Of a stretch of 64,000 nucleotides of DNA, positions 1 to 15,300 are shown one piece after another (position 1 is the stretch's first letter; the number at the start of each line of letters is the position of its first letter). The position numbers were made by a program, and so were the translations under genes. Source of the DNA: Cladopsammia gracilis (Eukaryota; Cnidaria; Anthozoa; Scleractinia; Dendrophylliidae); NCBI GenBank assembly GCA_022457155.1, contig JAJGOT010000257.1, positions 1,073,501-1,137,500 of the forward strand, given 5' to 3'. The notes beneath the pieces were generated by a model. That model ran no database searches. It was not told the DNA's origin and worked only from the letters and a program-made list of their open reading frames with translations.

Positions 1-31
1 TGGTTTTACGGCACTCAATTGAAAACTGCTC
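1..31. mobile_element. Right end of a CAATTG-type MITE (cut by window edge)
   Basis: Carries the terminal CACTCAATTGAAAACTGCTC shared with the elements at 37-223 and 39875-40156. Confidence 0.65.
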
Positions 32-36
32 TATTA

Positions 37-223
37 GAGCGGTTTTCAATTGAGTGTTGAAAGTAATTTTGTGATAGCTTTGGTTTTGTTTTGCCGTGCT
101 TGGTGTTGGCTACGTGTAGTTGCTACAAGTTTTGATTGGTTCATTTAATTTTCTGCGTCTGTTGTGATTGGCCAGAGTAATTACTTTGGTTTTGGTTTAA
201 CAACACTCAATTGAAAACTGCTT
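37..223. mobile_element. CAATTG-type MITE, ~187 bp
   Basis: Inverted ends GAGCGGTTTTCAATTGAGTG and CACTCAATTGAAAACTGCTT, flanked by ATTA. Sits back-to-back with the fragment at 1-31 and begins 20 bp beyond the TRIP12 exon 32 donor. Confidence 0.75.
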
Positions 224-242
224 TATTATTCCTAATGTGTAC

Positions 243-328
243 CTGATAAGATTTGGCACCATTCCACTGTGAAGTATCTCAAATGCACAGGCACTGTTGT
301 CTTCATTGGTCAGCACATCAGAAATCTC
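243..328 (-). CDS. TRIP12: TRIP12 exon 32 (last in window)
   Basis: 86 nt, residues 1077-1104 plus 2 nt ([20 protein letters not shown]). The next exon and the HECT domain lie left of the window. Confidence 0.93.
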
Positions 329-3300
329 CTGCAAATACACACTAATTAGTTCACTGGGAATGAAAAGAAAACAATCAGGAAGAAATGATCTTAGCTGCGA
401 TCTCCTATGGCAAAAAATGACGGGTTCTAATGTAATATTAATCTTTATTGGGACTAACACATTTTGGTCAATCAATTCTTACCTTAAGTGCTGAGACAAA
501 CGTTTCTTTCTGTAAAAAAAAACAACAACAACAAAATTAAGCATGACATACAACAAATACTCCATGAATAATGGTGTAATCCCCTAGCCCATGGCCCTAG
601 CTTGGCCCTTGCTGGGAACTCTGCCTTCTCTCAACTGTTTGAATGATACAGGTGGGACACATACCTCTAAAGTCAACTGTTCTGAAGCACTCTTTAACTG
701 ACGTAAAACACTGAGTGCAGGGTGAGAATCACCCTTCTGTTGATCAAAGTACTCAGCACAGAACTTTGTTGCTGAAACAAAAACACCCACTTGTTACTAT
801 AACATAATTATTCTTTTACAGTAAACTAATGTTATAGTGTTCCCTTTATACAGCCACATCAGTGATGGCACTGACATTGAAATGATCTTAATGCGAACAT
901 ACTGAGATGTTTTGGGGTTGTCTTCTTTAGACAATGTTATGTTACAATCAAAGGCAATTTGCAGGGGTTTAAATTTACTTTTGCAGTAGCTATCAGAGCT
1001 ATCCAAACAGGCGACTTCCTTGGTAAATTTCAATAAACATTCATAAAAGTTGATAGTATATTTGGGTTCAAATAAACATAAAAAGGTCTGCATGTCATCT
1101 TCTAATGAAAATAATTATGCAAACAAGAAGAAACACATGGTATAGTTTATTATAATACTGGTATATTAATTCATACAATGTAGCTAATAATTGAAAAAGT
1201 AAAACTAACTAGTGAAGTAAACTTTTTAACTTTGCTCCAGCTTTTTTATCAGTTCTCTTCATTTACCAAGGTAACTAAACAACATTAGCGCCTGATAATT
1301 ATTATCATTACCTTGCTCCTTTATCCAAGTGAAAATTTTTTCACGATTTTCTGAGATGCCATTTCCAACAGATGCCTCCATCTAAAAATAAAAAAAATTA
1401 AATTGAGGCCAGTTTTGTTCACCCCTTCCCACCTGGAACCTAAGCTCTTGAACATCACAGTTAAAAGTGTGAGCATTCAAAATGAAATGCAGGCAATTAA
1501 AAAAAAAATAATGATAACAAATTTAGTTGAAATGTTATAAGCATTGATCATATGTACATGTATTTTGCCATAATACTGCTGCAAGAACTAATATTTTGGC
1601 TCAGAACTGTCAACTGTTAGGGGAACACATCATTGGAGCCTACTATTTAGTATTATAAGGGACATTGATGTTTTTTTTTTTAAAGTTTCACTTGTTGTTG
1701 TTGCTGCAGCTCTTCGTCTTCATTGTTTTTTTAAATTGCCCACTCTTCTGAACATATTTCTGAAATGAACAATATCATTTTCTACAAAAACATTTTGCAC
1801 TGCACCTTGGATGGTCTTTCTGACAGCACTGAAGATCGACAACTAAGTCTGGATGAGGACTGAGAGGCCAGAAATGATGCTCTACTCTCATGAAGCATTG
1901 TCTTTGAAGACGGTGCACCAATCTGCTGTCTGTTGACTTCAACATAGGCATCAGATGTGCTAGCTATGCTTGTGGCCTTGCCTCTACTGGGTCTTTTTGA
2001 ATAGCGTTTTCTTCGCAACACATCTCCCAACCTCCTGCAATGCGTAAGACAAATTAAAAATAAAGTAAAGAAAAATTGTCTAGAATTATTGCTAGAATCT
2101 GTTTAATTCTTGTACATGCATGTCATATGAGGCTAGTTGTGATGAACAAATAAATAAATGAATCAATCAATGAATAACTTAAGGATGGATAAATGAATGG
2201 ATGAACAGACAGACAAATGGATGGATGGAAGCACGGACGAATGGGTGGAAGGATGGATGGACAAACAAACAAACAAACAAATGATTGATTAAGTGAGAAT
2301 ATATTTTTGACAATGCTCACATGACACAAGGGCTCTTTCCCACACAAAGGACTCATTTACATGTAATGAATGGAATAGGCAAACAAAATGCCCCAGCTAC
2401 GTACACAGCAACAAACCTTTAGTTGTGCCCAGTAATTCTCTGAACTTTTGAGTCTGTGGATGAAATCCTTTGGTATGACCATACAAATGAAAGCTACTGA
2501 GCAGTACTTTCATTTGGTTCTGTTTATCACAATGTATGTTGCACAAGATACATCATCCATGTAGTTCTTACTTTTGAGTCTGTGGATGAAATCCTTTGGT
2601 ATGACCATACAAATGAAAGCTACTGAGCAGTACTTTCATTTGGTTCTGTTTATCACAATGTATGTTGCACAAGATGCATCATCCATGTAGTTCTTACTTT
2701 TGAGTCTGTGGATGAAATCCTTTGGTATAAACATTCAAATGAAAGCTATTGAGCAGTACTTTCCTGTGGTACTGTTTATTATGCTGTACAAGGTAGTTCT
2801 AACTTTTGAGTCTTTTAAACATTCAAATGAAAGCTACAGTGTATTGAGCAGTACTTTTCTATGGTGTCGATGATTTATCAGTATTTTATATTTTGTATTC
2901 TTCTTGAATGTTGGGAAATCTAGGGAAGCATACAAAGATCTCTGACCTAGTGACAGGCAATGATGGCACATTTTCAGGGGGTCTCTGTGCTGGACTTTCA
3001 ACTTCATTGTTGCTTGCCAGATTCTCTGATGAACAGTTCTTTTCTGATACACTTGGTTTATTTGCCAGCAGACCGTTGGCCAAGTCTCTAACTCTATGCA
3101 TCACTCCCTCCCTTCGGAATGACACATGGAAAACATCTGGCAGTTTTTGCATTACAATTTCTGCCATTTGAAGAGCATTTGTTATGACTCTCAAGTCATT
3201 TGACTGTAGCATCCCCCCGATCAAGCTTGAAATCGGGTGTCTTTTCAGGACCACACCCAAGAGCTCAGGGGGTGCATGATAAAGCACTCTCAGAATAGCG

Positions 3301-6300
3301 TTCACACATTTGTGTCTGACAGCAGGTCCAACAGAAGAGCTGAATATCTTGTACAAAGCAGAAAACATTCCACATGTGTATGATGAAGCCAGTTCAGTTT
3401 CTTGGCATAATACCACCTCACGTTCATCCTTCCCTGTGGTTTTGGCTTCATCTGTCTCTGAGGAGGCAGTGGTTGTCTCACTTCCACCAGGACAACGTTG
3501 AATCTGTCTTGAGGTGCCAGTATCCTCATTTGTCTAGGAGGGAGATAAAACACAGGATTTTTTCATTGTCTTTTTACTGTCAAAGCGTCATGTACTATAT
3601 GAGTCAAACAGGCCACCCACATGGCTAAAGCTTAGTGCATGAGCCACAGGAGCACCATGCCTCCACTTTGATCTATTCAGAACATTTCTGAATTAATTCG
3701 ACAATTCAAACAGCCTGAGCAGTTTAAAATTATTCATGACCATGTTTTACCTGTTGCATGGTGTTAAAATCCACTGTATAAGTTCTTCCCAGAGTTGTGA
3801 GAGGCAGCTCATCCTCTCCGCTCTGATATGCAGCCTCAATAATTTTGCTGTCTATCCATGTGTAAGTGTGCCACAGTCCTCTATCATCTCTCCATTGCCA
3901 CAGACCTTGCTCTGCCTTCTGCTGCGGCTTGCAAAGCAATGCATCCACTGAAAATATACCTGCAATATGACCAAGTGAGTTAGCTACAAGATAAAGGGGT
4001 TGGATCACAAATTTAACAGTGCTGTACATGCAAAAGTCATCTGGTTAAAATTTATTCTTTGTTTAAATTATCACAACATTTTGCAGCTGTTGAAAACAAC
4101 AATTCAACACACTGTATGTCAAAAGCCCTGTGAATACTGTTCAAATTCACTTGTTTTATTTTTATCATGTAGTTACATAGTCACAATTCTCATGTAAACA
4201 CTCTTGAAATTAACCAAAAAAAAAAAAGGTCAGTTAAATTCACATTCAAATTCACACCTTTTATCAAAACAAAAACTGATACAGTTTTCAGTTAATTGGT
4301 AACACTTAAGAACTTGATTCACAGACTGGGGTTTGATTCTACAAGTGAAAAGGATTAAAACCCCAGCTATCCTGAATACAAGCTACCACAAAAGGTTTAT
4401 TCTTTTGTTTCTCTCATATAGATATCTGAGGTCTGTAAAAATTACATACAACGTGTAGATCACAGATATCAATCTTACCATCTGAAGGTAATTTGGGAAG
4501 CAGTTCACTGTTGGAAAGAAGAGGAAAACATTCAAAAATATGTTTGAATGTGGTATTAACGATGTACAGATCTAATTGGAACTTAATGTTACTAACAATT
4601 ACATTAAAAACCTATGAGCAAGTCATGGCTATTTGAAAGAAAACTTGTCACAAACAGTTGAACCATGCTATTCACAGTGATCCCATACAGTAAAGATAAA
4701 CAAGTTATGTAACTATGTTTTGCTTTTTTCTCATTCTCATTGTTCACAGGAAAGACGTAAAATGTATGAAGGCTGATGTCTAAAAGACTCAACTTCCATA
4801 ACAACTGACATACCTGATAAAACAAGTTATTTCAAAGAATTCTTGTGGACTTCTTGATAAAAGCTAGGATAGGAAGTAAGAGATATAATGAAGCTTACAA
4901 ATGCCAGGCTTACTTAAGACACTTTTTAACACTGACTTCTTTCAAACAAAAATGATGTACAAGAAGATGCATAGAACCTGTATAATATTTTAATCAAACA
5001 AATATAATGCAGACTTGGAGTAAGTTATTTAATACCAATCAATTTGAATCCTTAATGCTATTCTAAACAATATGGACCATGCTGCATGCAAAGCTCAGTT
5101 TTACTGTTAATTAGTAACTGTCAACATTTTAGGGTGTCTTCCTGGAATTCCTTCACACAGTGCGGTAAACGTGAGCCTTTATAGGGTAGTTTCTTGGTGT
5201 TGCGGATGATGTGATCACCAAATGACGTAAAACAAAAGATTCCAAAGACACTGAACAATACCCACACCACAACACAAAAGCTAACCAACAATGTTTTCCA
5301 CAACACCAAGAAACACCCCATTATAGTCTATGGCAAACATCTATCTTCTCTTTAACTTACAACATTTGTTTAATGTATGGTAAACAGACAGATGGCAAGA
5401 AAAAAGAAAAGCAAATTCAGCTTGTGAGTTGTACCTCAGAATTCTCTATCTCAGCAGGTGCTGTGGTGCCCAGCAACAAATACAGAATAGTGTCGGATAC
5501 ATCTGAAACAGAATTATAATGGAGACCATTCATATCATGAAGTTATATTTATTTAATTATCCTTTTTCATGCTCCTCCTGATGTGTGCTGTATAAGCCAC
5601 TTGTCATGTAAACAGAATTTATCTTATATTGCAAGAATTATCAATTTGTTTTATTCACATTCACTGCATAAATCTGGAACTTTCCACTTTCTCAGTACTA
5701 CTGACTGAAGCAGACTCGTTCTTCCTCTTTCAAACATTAGAGGAAGAGGTAGTCTCTTGTAAATCATTAATTAGATGGCTTACTTTGCCTTAGTAGCTGC
5801 ACTGCTATGGTCGGATTGTTGTTGCACAGCATGCCCAGCATGCGAACAACCATCACAAATGTACTGGTACTAATAACAGGTGGAGCCATCATCAGCTACA
5901 AAAACAAAGACAAAATTAATGATAATACAGTGTGTATGAAGCAAGATAAAGATTGAAGCAGTTGATACATAACAACACCACTTAATACCTGTTCAGTAAT
6001 ACCCATATACACGTATATGTTGGGAACATCCCAGGTGATCATGAATTTTAGTAAATTTCTGCTTATGGCTGTTCCAAATTTTCTTAATTAAATACAAGTG
6101 TTGATGTCTGTTAGCAATAATAAAAGAAATGGGCAGCAATTTTTTTGGAGACCTTAACAAAGTGCTATCACCACATCTCAAACCATCATTAATGATAATT
6201 ATTTTATGGTAATTCATTAGTTAGGAATGATTGCCCATAATTTCAGTAACCACGATCAATAATTATTACAGAAAACAGAAATGCTCCCTATTTCCCTCAT

Positions 6301-9300
6301 TCATTTCCAACAATCTGCACTTTTGTCAAGGATTGCATTCAGGTATTGTTTGACAAATACTTTATACTTGACAGAGTTAATTGTCCTTTTCATATTACAG
6401 TACTTCATATGTGACAGAATTATCTGACTTGTGTTATGTGAACATTTATAGACGAGGACACTTTATGATGCCTAACATGGAGTAGCGGGCCCCTATTCAC
6501 ACAACCCTGGATATTATTCACAATCAGGGTGATCTGCCACAATGCTTTCACTAGCTGAGAATGACTATGAAGAATGGGACCTTCAGGAAAAAAAAACAAG
6601 AACATTTATCAAAATTTCTTACCAACTGTTGTAAGTTGTTAAGAAGTCCATGAGAGGCAAGCTCCTCAAGATGTTTCTGAAACATATTTAAAAAGTATTG
6701 ACACACTCCAACCGATTTATTAAATGGAAATCATGAAATAAATTTTCTAATCCTTTTAAATTAGAAGGATATAATTTTTAAGTCTCTGACCTCATTAGTC
6801 TGAAAGCTCTCAACTAGTCTTGCAAATGCCACACAACAGCTTTCTACTGATTTTTTATCCTGCAAAAAAAAAAAAAAAAAATGAGTAAGTAATGTAAAAT
6901 GTGCTGTTCCAAGAAATCTCCATACCTCTGCTCCTGAAGGTGTTTGGTTTAACCCCCACCCCCCACCGCACTGGAAATTTCAGTTTGGATTCATACTAAC
7001 CATTGCTTTAAAATCTTTGGCTATTGACAGCCCCTCCTCCTCAGAATTTCCAGTAATCTTACATGGTGGGGGTATGTTTGGTGGAAAAGTTTATTGATAA
7101 GGCTGGTTTATTGATAAATAAAAATAGTTTTGATGTCCAAGATTGGAAGTTACCTGGTGTTGCAACCTTCCACTTAAGATTGGAACAGAATCTGCAACTA
7201 AGTGAAAGTCGCCAACACCAATGCTGTGACAACAGTTGGCAGCTACAGATAGAGCTGACCTCTGTAAACAAACAGAAGAAAATGTGAAGAAAAGTAAGCG
7301 ATTATGTGATTATAGTTATCAATCTCAGACAAAGAAAACAAAATTTAACTGTTTTTCAAAATATCAAACCAAAGAAAAATTTGTACCACAAAACATACAC
7401 CTGAACCATACCTGAGCAGATATGGAGAAGAAGTCCAAGTATAATAGGCAGGCTGACATTCCTCCCTAGAAAAGAGATTATAGAAACTAAGTCAAGTGAC
7501 TGTCAGTACTGCCTTTTGTATGCAGGGTTTTGGCCGGTTTGTCAAAAACAAGCAGATCCTGATATAATTATCACAATCTGACTTTCCATGCCAAAGGTGT
7601 TGATACTTTTACCTACTTTGCCAGGCCAGGGAGGGGGGGGGGGGGGGGGGGGGTACTCAACAAAGTTTTGTATGGGGATGCTCCGCCCCAAGGTCCAAAC
7701 CCTTACCCTTTCATATACCGTTTTTGACAGAAAAGGTACACCTTTCATATACCTTTCAATGAAAATGGTACCCCTTTCATATACCTTTCAATGAAAATGG
7801 TACCCCTTTCATATAGCCTTTATGTGCGTCTGTTTGATATATTTTGAAATGCCCTTGTTATAAGACTTAAATGGCAGTTTTCCCTACCTTTTTTATGCCT
7901 CCACAGTGTGTTTTCGGTACCCTTTCCTATTCTTCGTGAAATCCCTACCCTTTCATATACTTCAACTCGTGAAATCACGACCCTTTCATATACCTCCAGC
8001 CTGAAAAAGGTACCCCTTTCGGGCGGAGCATCCCCGTATAGCCCATTATAGGGAATTTCCCCCCCCCCCCCCCCGGGCTACTTTGCCTTTCCTTTCATCA
8101 TTTTTAACTTGTGAATATACAAAGCGGTGAACTAGTTGTAGCATATGGGTAGAAATTTCAGTTGTTTGATCCATCACTCCCTTGATTGGCTGTAAACATT
8201 GAGCCTGTGATATGTAATGGTCATCTGCTTTACCCATGGGGATGAGTCATTGGAGGAGGGGAGGGTGGGGAGTTGGATGCAGAGGGTGGGGGTCGGTAGA
8301 GAAAAATACCTAGGAAAGAGTCTGAAGGGGTGCAGAATCTTTTATTTAGAGTGTTTTGAATTCACACATTGTCTTATAGGAGGATCTTAGTGTTTTATTC
8401 TCTGATGAAACACTTACAGTTATTGTAGATATGCAAGCCATCTAAATCAGCCCTAAACTAAGATGTAACTCAGTCAAACCTTTATTAAGCAGACCTGTAT
8501 TAAACTGACACTTTGTAAAGAGAAACAATACATATACACATGAAATACATTTGTGTGTGGCTTGCTGGAAAGGAAATTTTGCATTCTCTATTTTGCAAAA
8601 GCTTAAAAGAGATATAAAATGCTTTGCAGTAAAATTTGTCTTTCGATGCGTCTTCAGGACTCCACATCAAATTTGTCTTTACTTCATTTCACTTTAAGCC
8701 AGTAAAAACCGTAATATATATTCAGCCTGTATTCAGCAATCAGTTGGCCATTCCCCAAGGGTGACTGCTTAATAGAGGTTTGACTGTACAAGCAGTATAA
8801 TACTTACAGCTTGTAGGATAGCTTTTCCGTGTCTTCTGGATAACATTGCTAATGCAGTCAGCGCTTGCTCTGCAACATCCATGCACTGGATGACTTGGAG
8901 CTGCAGAAGTTAAATGTTATTATAAGTCACTCTACCCTTTGCTACGAAGGCCACATTGGGACAGATCGTGGGTGATGAGGTTGTAAATCATCACATTGAC
9001 AATGTGAAGGAGGGGAGCAGGGGTGGTGTAGTGGTGAGAGCACTCGCCTCCCACCAATGTGGCCCAGGTTCGATTCCCGGCCCCGGTGTCATATGTGGGT
9101 TGAGTTTGTTGTTGGTTCTCTCCTTGCTCCGAGAGGTTTTTCTCCAGATACTCCGGTTTCTCCTCTCCTAAAAAACCAACACTTCCAAATTCCAATTCGA
9201 TCTGGAGTCCAAGGGCCACAGGTTTGTTAGTCTTATGACTATTTAGTGTCACCCTCATTAAATAAAGATGATCTATTTTTATTCTTTATTTTTTAAGGGT

Positions 9301-12300
9301 ACAACAAATGATGAGGCATGCAACACAAGTAATACAAACAGGAAATGAGAGTTTTGGTGACTGAGAAATACCCGAGAAGCTAGAGAAAAAACCTTTCAGC
9401 AAAGATAACAACCAACAACAAACTCTAATGATGGCATCCTGGTATCCAATCAGGACTTTTTAAGAACTTTCAATGCCTTTTAAATTAAACTTTTTTAAAT
9501 TTATAATAAAAATAAGTGAAAAGAAACAATGTTTTTAAGTCATCCTGGCTTCATTTTCAAGTTAAAAGGTCACTGTTCAAGTGGAGTTAATTTATACTAC
9601 TGTATTCAAAGCGTCAAAACCTGTTATAGAATTCATAATTAGGTCAAAGGTGACAATGACTGAAGGTACACCAGGTGCTGAAGAATGTTAAATAAATACT
9701 TTAGCACAAATTGAGTCTGACTGAGTAATCTTTCGTGAATAAACAACATTTTGTGGATTAAACAAATTTAAATTTATTTTCAAATTCAAAGACCTTCATG
9801 GTATGTGCAAAACCTAAATTGCATTAGGATAAAATAAGAATTTAACAAACTGTACCTTTTCTATAAACACAGGTACTGCTTCCACTACTACTGCTGTTGA
9901 TCTGGGAAGAGCTTCCATCAGATAGGTCAGCGCACGGCAACCATGATTCATCTGTATAATAGACAAAATCATATCAATAACAAAATTCTTGATTGTGATT
10001 GGTCATCTGTGCGACTTTCTTACGTAATTGCTGCGCGGCCACGTGGGTGTCCAATTACAGCTATCCAATTACAACTTTGTGTAATTGGATGGCTGTAATT
10101 GGACACCTAAGTTGCGCGCGCATCAATCAGTTGCACTTGAATGGGTTCTTCTTTGCTGTTTTCCTTCTACTTTCAAACTGGCAGAAAATATCCTAGTCGT
10201 TTTTAGTACAAAAGAGTCAACATAAACTTTTTAATCTCGAATTTTGTTATTGATGCGATTAATTAGTAATTAAACTTGTCGTGTCGTACAATTCAGGGAT
10301 AATCATGCTCGTAATTTAAAATCGTCCTCGCGCTATGCACTCAGTCGATTTGAAATTACTTGGCCGATTACTCCCTGAATTGTACTCCACTCAGTCCAAT
10401 TACTATTACTAATCAAATGGTGATAATCCCACCAATAAGCCATTTACACTTCACACCACTCCCAGAGAGTGAAACCTTATTTCAAGTAACACAGCACCAC
10501 AGTTTTTATTCAGAGACAGAAACCGGTTATTTTGTTTACATGCTATATACTTTAGGTGGTTCTAAGTTTTGAGTCTGTGGATAATTCCTAAAATGTAAAC
10601 ATTCAAATGAAACCTATTGAGCAGGAAGCAGTTAATACTCTGTGAGCTATGCAATTTCCTGTGATATTGTTAATATTGCTCACCATATCAAAGTTATGTT
10701 CCATTGAAAGCAAGTTAACCTTGAAAAAGGAAAAAATAAAGCATGAAACTTAGCAAAGCTACTAAAAAATAGTGTGCAAATCAAACAAATTATCTTTACA
10801 TTATACCAACATAATCTATTAATAATAATTTACTTTTTATTATTGTCTAATTACCCTTTCACTGAAAAAATTGTTTTAGTAAACATGACATGATAGGAGG
10901 GTGCAACAGGGCACAGAGTCATCCACAATTTATTTTCAAGTTGCAGAGCTCACTGCACACAACACGCCATCCTTAAGACATGGCCAACAAGGCAGTTTCA
11001 GATTTTCATGTTGCAACAACAAAGCTACAATATTTTTCTGTCCAGTGTATGCTGCATGTCCATTTGTAGTTCTTGTATCATTGGGGTCTACACATGTAGC
11101 TTGGTGTTTTAATCCAGTATAGCATGTTACTGAATAAAAGCAAAACATTTACATGTACTTTGTAGTATAATAGCAAATGAGTCACAGGTAACACACAATT
11201 TAAATGCCCTGACTACATGTACTCACTAGTGCTGGTACAACTTGCTTCACAGGGAAACCAACAAGGCTTTCTTCATTCCCCATAACTAGAAACTACAACA
11301 AAGAGCAAGAACAAAAAATACAGTTAACAATAACAGTCAATCCTGAGCCAACAACATGCAGTTTTGCCACATACATGTGTAGAGGCAATAATAATACCAG
11401 TAATAATAAAAATAACAATATTACTCGCTAGACCCTTGTAGGCAAGAGGATATGGCCCTAAACCCTTTCACTCCCAGAGTCAAATATTATGGAGACATGT
11501 AGTGCAGTTCTAACTTTTGAATCTGCTATTGAAATCCTATGGTGTGACCAATAAAATGAAACCTCTTCAGCAGTACTTTTGCATGATACCATTTTTTGTC
11601 AATATTTTACAAAATGAAATTGAGATTTTTCTTGAATTTTGATTTATTGTACTCTTGGGAGTTAAATGGTTAACAATGGTGGATCCAGACTCCATTATAG
11701 AAGGGGGACGGATAGGAGGGGGGTGGGGGTGTTGGTAGGCCGGGGTCCCTAGTTCTCCCACTGCTTAAGCTTGTTGCCTACTAACCCTGTTATGCTGTTT
11801 TCAACTGCTTATAACTTTGAAAAGGTTGTACAGTCAAACCTGTATGTGGGACCTGAGGTAATAAGGGTCATTAAGAGTCAAGGAGGCAGGAAAGAAAAGG
11901 GCAGGCAGTGGGATTCCCACAGTGGCTTGACGTAGAAGAGAAAGAAATTTTAAAGAGGCAATGGGGTGGGAACCACCAAGCAAGGGGTGTGAATCAGGAA
12001 GTAAAGAGTAAGGGGAGCAGGAAATTATAAAAAACCTGTCTCTCCTCTGCCATATTACCTGGCACATTTCAATAACAGACTGCATCTGTTGTCCCTCATC
12101 TGAAGATTGGATCCCTGTTAACATCTGTTGAACTTTACCACCTGCACATTCAGCAAAAACATACTTAAACATTAGTATCCACTCAGTGTACAGTGTAATA
12201 GCACAAAAAGCCCGTGACTGGGGGATTTCTACATGTCCAAAACCAGCCAAACCAATGAACCTCTATATCCACACAGATATTCGGACTCCTAAATGATCTT

Positions 12301-15300
12301 CACATATATCAACTGACCCATGTGGCCCTGCAAGCCTTTTCTTTGCAAAAGCATTGATGAAAGTCCCATATGAGGGCCATATGCATTTGTGCAAGTGGGC
12401 CTGTACATGTATGGCCCTACTACAAAAGCAGATGACCTGGCCCACCCACTCACTCAGTACATGAATTGACTAATTCACCATTGACTCATTTATGTTTCCT
12501 TATTTACCTGAACCAGAGCTGATGGTTCGGTGCAGCAGCTGATGCATGCGGGGTCCAAGTGAACCAATCAGATGGGATGGAACACCGCGTGCTTCCAGAA
12601 GGGCTAAAATAAAATACACAAAGACCAACATGTCACCTTATGTCACACATTTTCCTCTCATATTGAAACATGTTTTATTACTGAGGTATTTCTTATGTCT
12701 GACCTTGCAGTCTTGATAATTCACCATCTTTCAACTCCATGTCTTCAAAGCTGCCAGATAACTCTACCTCACTTCTAGATGCCTCTCCTGTAGTAACAAT
12801 AGTGAAATTACCAACCTCAATGCAATGTACATTAACATAACGTCAACATTCATAAGAGTACAGTAAACCCTCTTAAGATGGACACCCCTGTAAGGCAGAC
12901 ACCTCTCTTTAAGATAGACACCCCTGTAAGGCAGACACCTCTCTCTTAACCCTATTCGGCCTGGGGAGGGTGCATTCATAACTTCCTTAATATGTATTCA
13001 AACGCCATCAAACTTTGTGACTTTTCCTAAAATTTATCTGGCAACAATTTCATATGACAATTTTTTGATCACGTGACTTGATGTTTCCATGGCAACAAGA
13101 TTTTGACAGCCATGTTTTTTGAAATTTGCATATTTATACCTTTGAACGAAGAAAAACAATGTTTATTGGTATAACTTTTGTATTTTTACGTCATTTAGCA
13201 TTTATTTATTGGTTTTCATTAATTTTGGGTGAATTTGGACGGTTTTTAAGAGGTTTTAAAAAAATTCAGAAATCCAAGATGGCGGATCCAAGATGGTGGC
13301 CGCATAACTAATTACATAATAACTACGTCATATAACGTCATCGTTCCATTGTGCGGACCGCAAAGGAGACAGTTTTGGACGTACTATTTACCCTATAGGT
13401 TTCATTGTCATAGCCTTATCCCCCCCAGGCTCAGAAACTCAAAAAAAGCCCAGGCTGAATAGGGTTAAGATAGACACCCTTGTAAGGCGGGCACTTCTCT
13501 GAGACAGACATGAATTAGTTGTCTGGTTCTGGTTGAACAGCACTATCTTGTAACTACTGTAAACACTTGCTTTAAGGTGTCTGGCTCAGACAGAGTTTAC
13601 TGTGTTTTTTTTTTAAATTCACGCCAGTAGTAGTAAAATAGTACTTATGGGACTGACCAGCTGTTTCACATGTAGTCAAAGCACTCGACTATTGATGTTT
13701 TGCCTTTGTGTAACAGTCAAAGAATATTTTCATTGTGATGAGAGACAATTTTACCTGCCAAAATTGTTGTTACCAAACAAATTAATAACTTACCACTAGA
13801 AGAAGGAGCTGCAGCATCTTCAGCATTTCCATGAGCTACAAAAAATAATAATTACTGGTATTGCGCATTTCAGATGTTTTCTACATTCTTCAGTAAAAAA
13901 AAATTGAATGACTTGCTGGAAAAAGGTGTAAGTGTATAACTACACATTTTTCAGGCCTGAATGCAAAGAACATATTTTTTGGAAAAAAAGCTTCAAGTGA
14001 CTCAATTGTGGCCTGATATTACGCTGCATATGAGACAATAATGTACATGCACATTTACCTGCATCTGAAGAACCAGGCTCTTGAGGTGCACTATAAAAAA
14101 TAATATCATGATTGTTTCATATCACTTATCACTTTTAAAAAGCACCTTCACATTTTTTACTTCAGAGCCTAGAGGTTAAGGCTTCACAAGCAAAGGGGCT
14201 GGAGATTTACTCAGTTTCTGTAACACCCATCAATGGGTAACATACAGTCGAACCTGTATATAACGGCCACCCTTGGGACTTGAGAAACTGGCCGCTTAAT
14301 ACAGGTGGCTGCTTAATACAGGATCGCTAAAAATACTCACTGGGCGTGGTCTAATGTAAATTTTAATGGCGTATCATACAAAAACACTTCATGCAAGGAA
14401 CCAATAAGACAATCAACACTCTTTTAAGCGATCAATACTTTAAACAAAGTTCAGCGCCAATTAACGTAACATTGTGTAAAAGTACTGTGCAATAAATTGT
14501 CCTCTACTCTTCTACGGTATACAGTACTGTATTTCTATGACTTACAGTTCACACGTACAAAATATCTCATTCCGTCATTTTATAGTTGTTACGTTCAAAG
14601 TGCAGTTATAACGTTCAATGTGCAGTTAAAATCCCTTGCGAGTATACGTTTAAAGGCGATTCATTCTCCATCACATGGCTGAAGAACAAACTGATTAAAG
14701 AGGAATTTCTAGCTAAAGAGTGAAGCATATTCAAAACGAACATTTTTTGTCTTCGTGATTTTGTCTGTATTTCAGCACATTGCGGACATCTGCAAAGCGT
14801 TAACAATACTAAACGGCCGATTATCAGCTTACAGTAGCTTTGTACATGTTATTTCTTTATAGTAACGATGGATCGCATTTTAAACACAATAAAATACTGC
14901 ATAAAATGACATGTGGCTTAGTTTCCGTTCAAAGGGTGGCCGCTTAATACAGGTAAAAATAACAAAGAAAGACAAACATAGGACTGCTAAAGGGTGGCCG
15001 CGGCGGCTTAATAGAGGTGGCCGCCTAATACAGGTAACAAACACAGCGTTTGTATGAGCGAAAAATCGGGACTTTGTATTTCTAATTTTATTTGAATACA
15101 ATAGCAAATATGCTGCACATGTTATGATTGGTTTGCCTGTGATCTACCATAGCAAATATACACTTATGCCAACTCTCCCGGATTATCCAAGAGTCTCCCG
15201 GATACGGAACGAATCTCCCGGTCTCCCACACGGGTCACCGAAACGCCTGGATCAAAGCGACTTTGGAACTTTTCTCTACAATAGGCTAAGATTTTAATCA

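Noticed and set aside
9016..9100. Possible functional tRNA gene
   Set aside because: Box A and B are present, but no cloverleaf closes and the sequence continues into a SINE body and tail.
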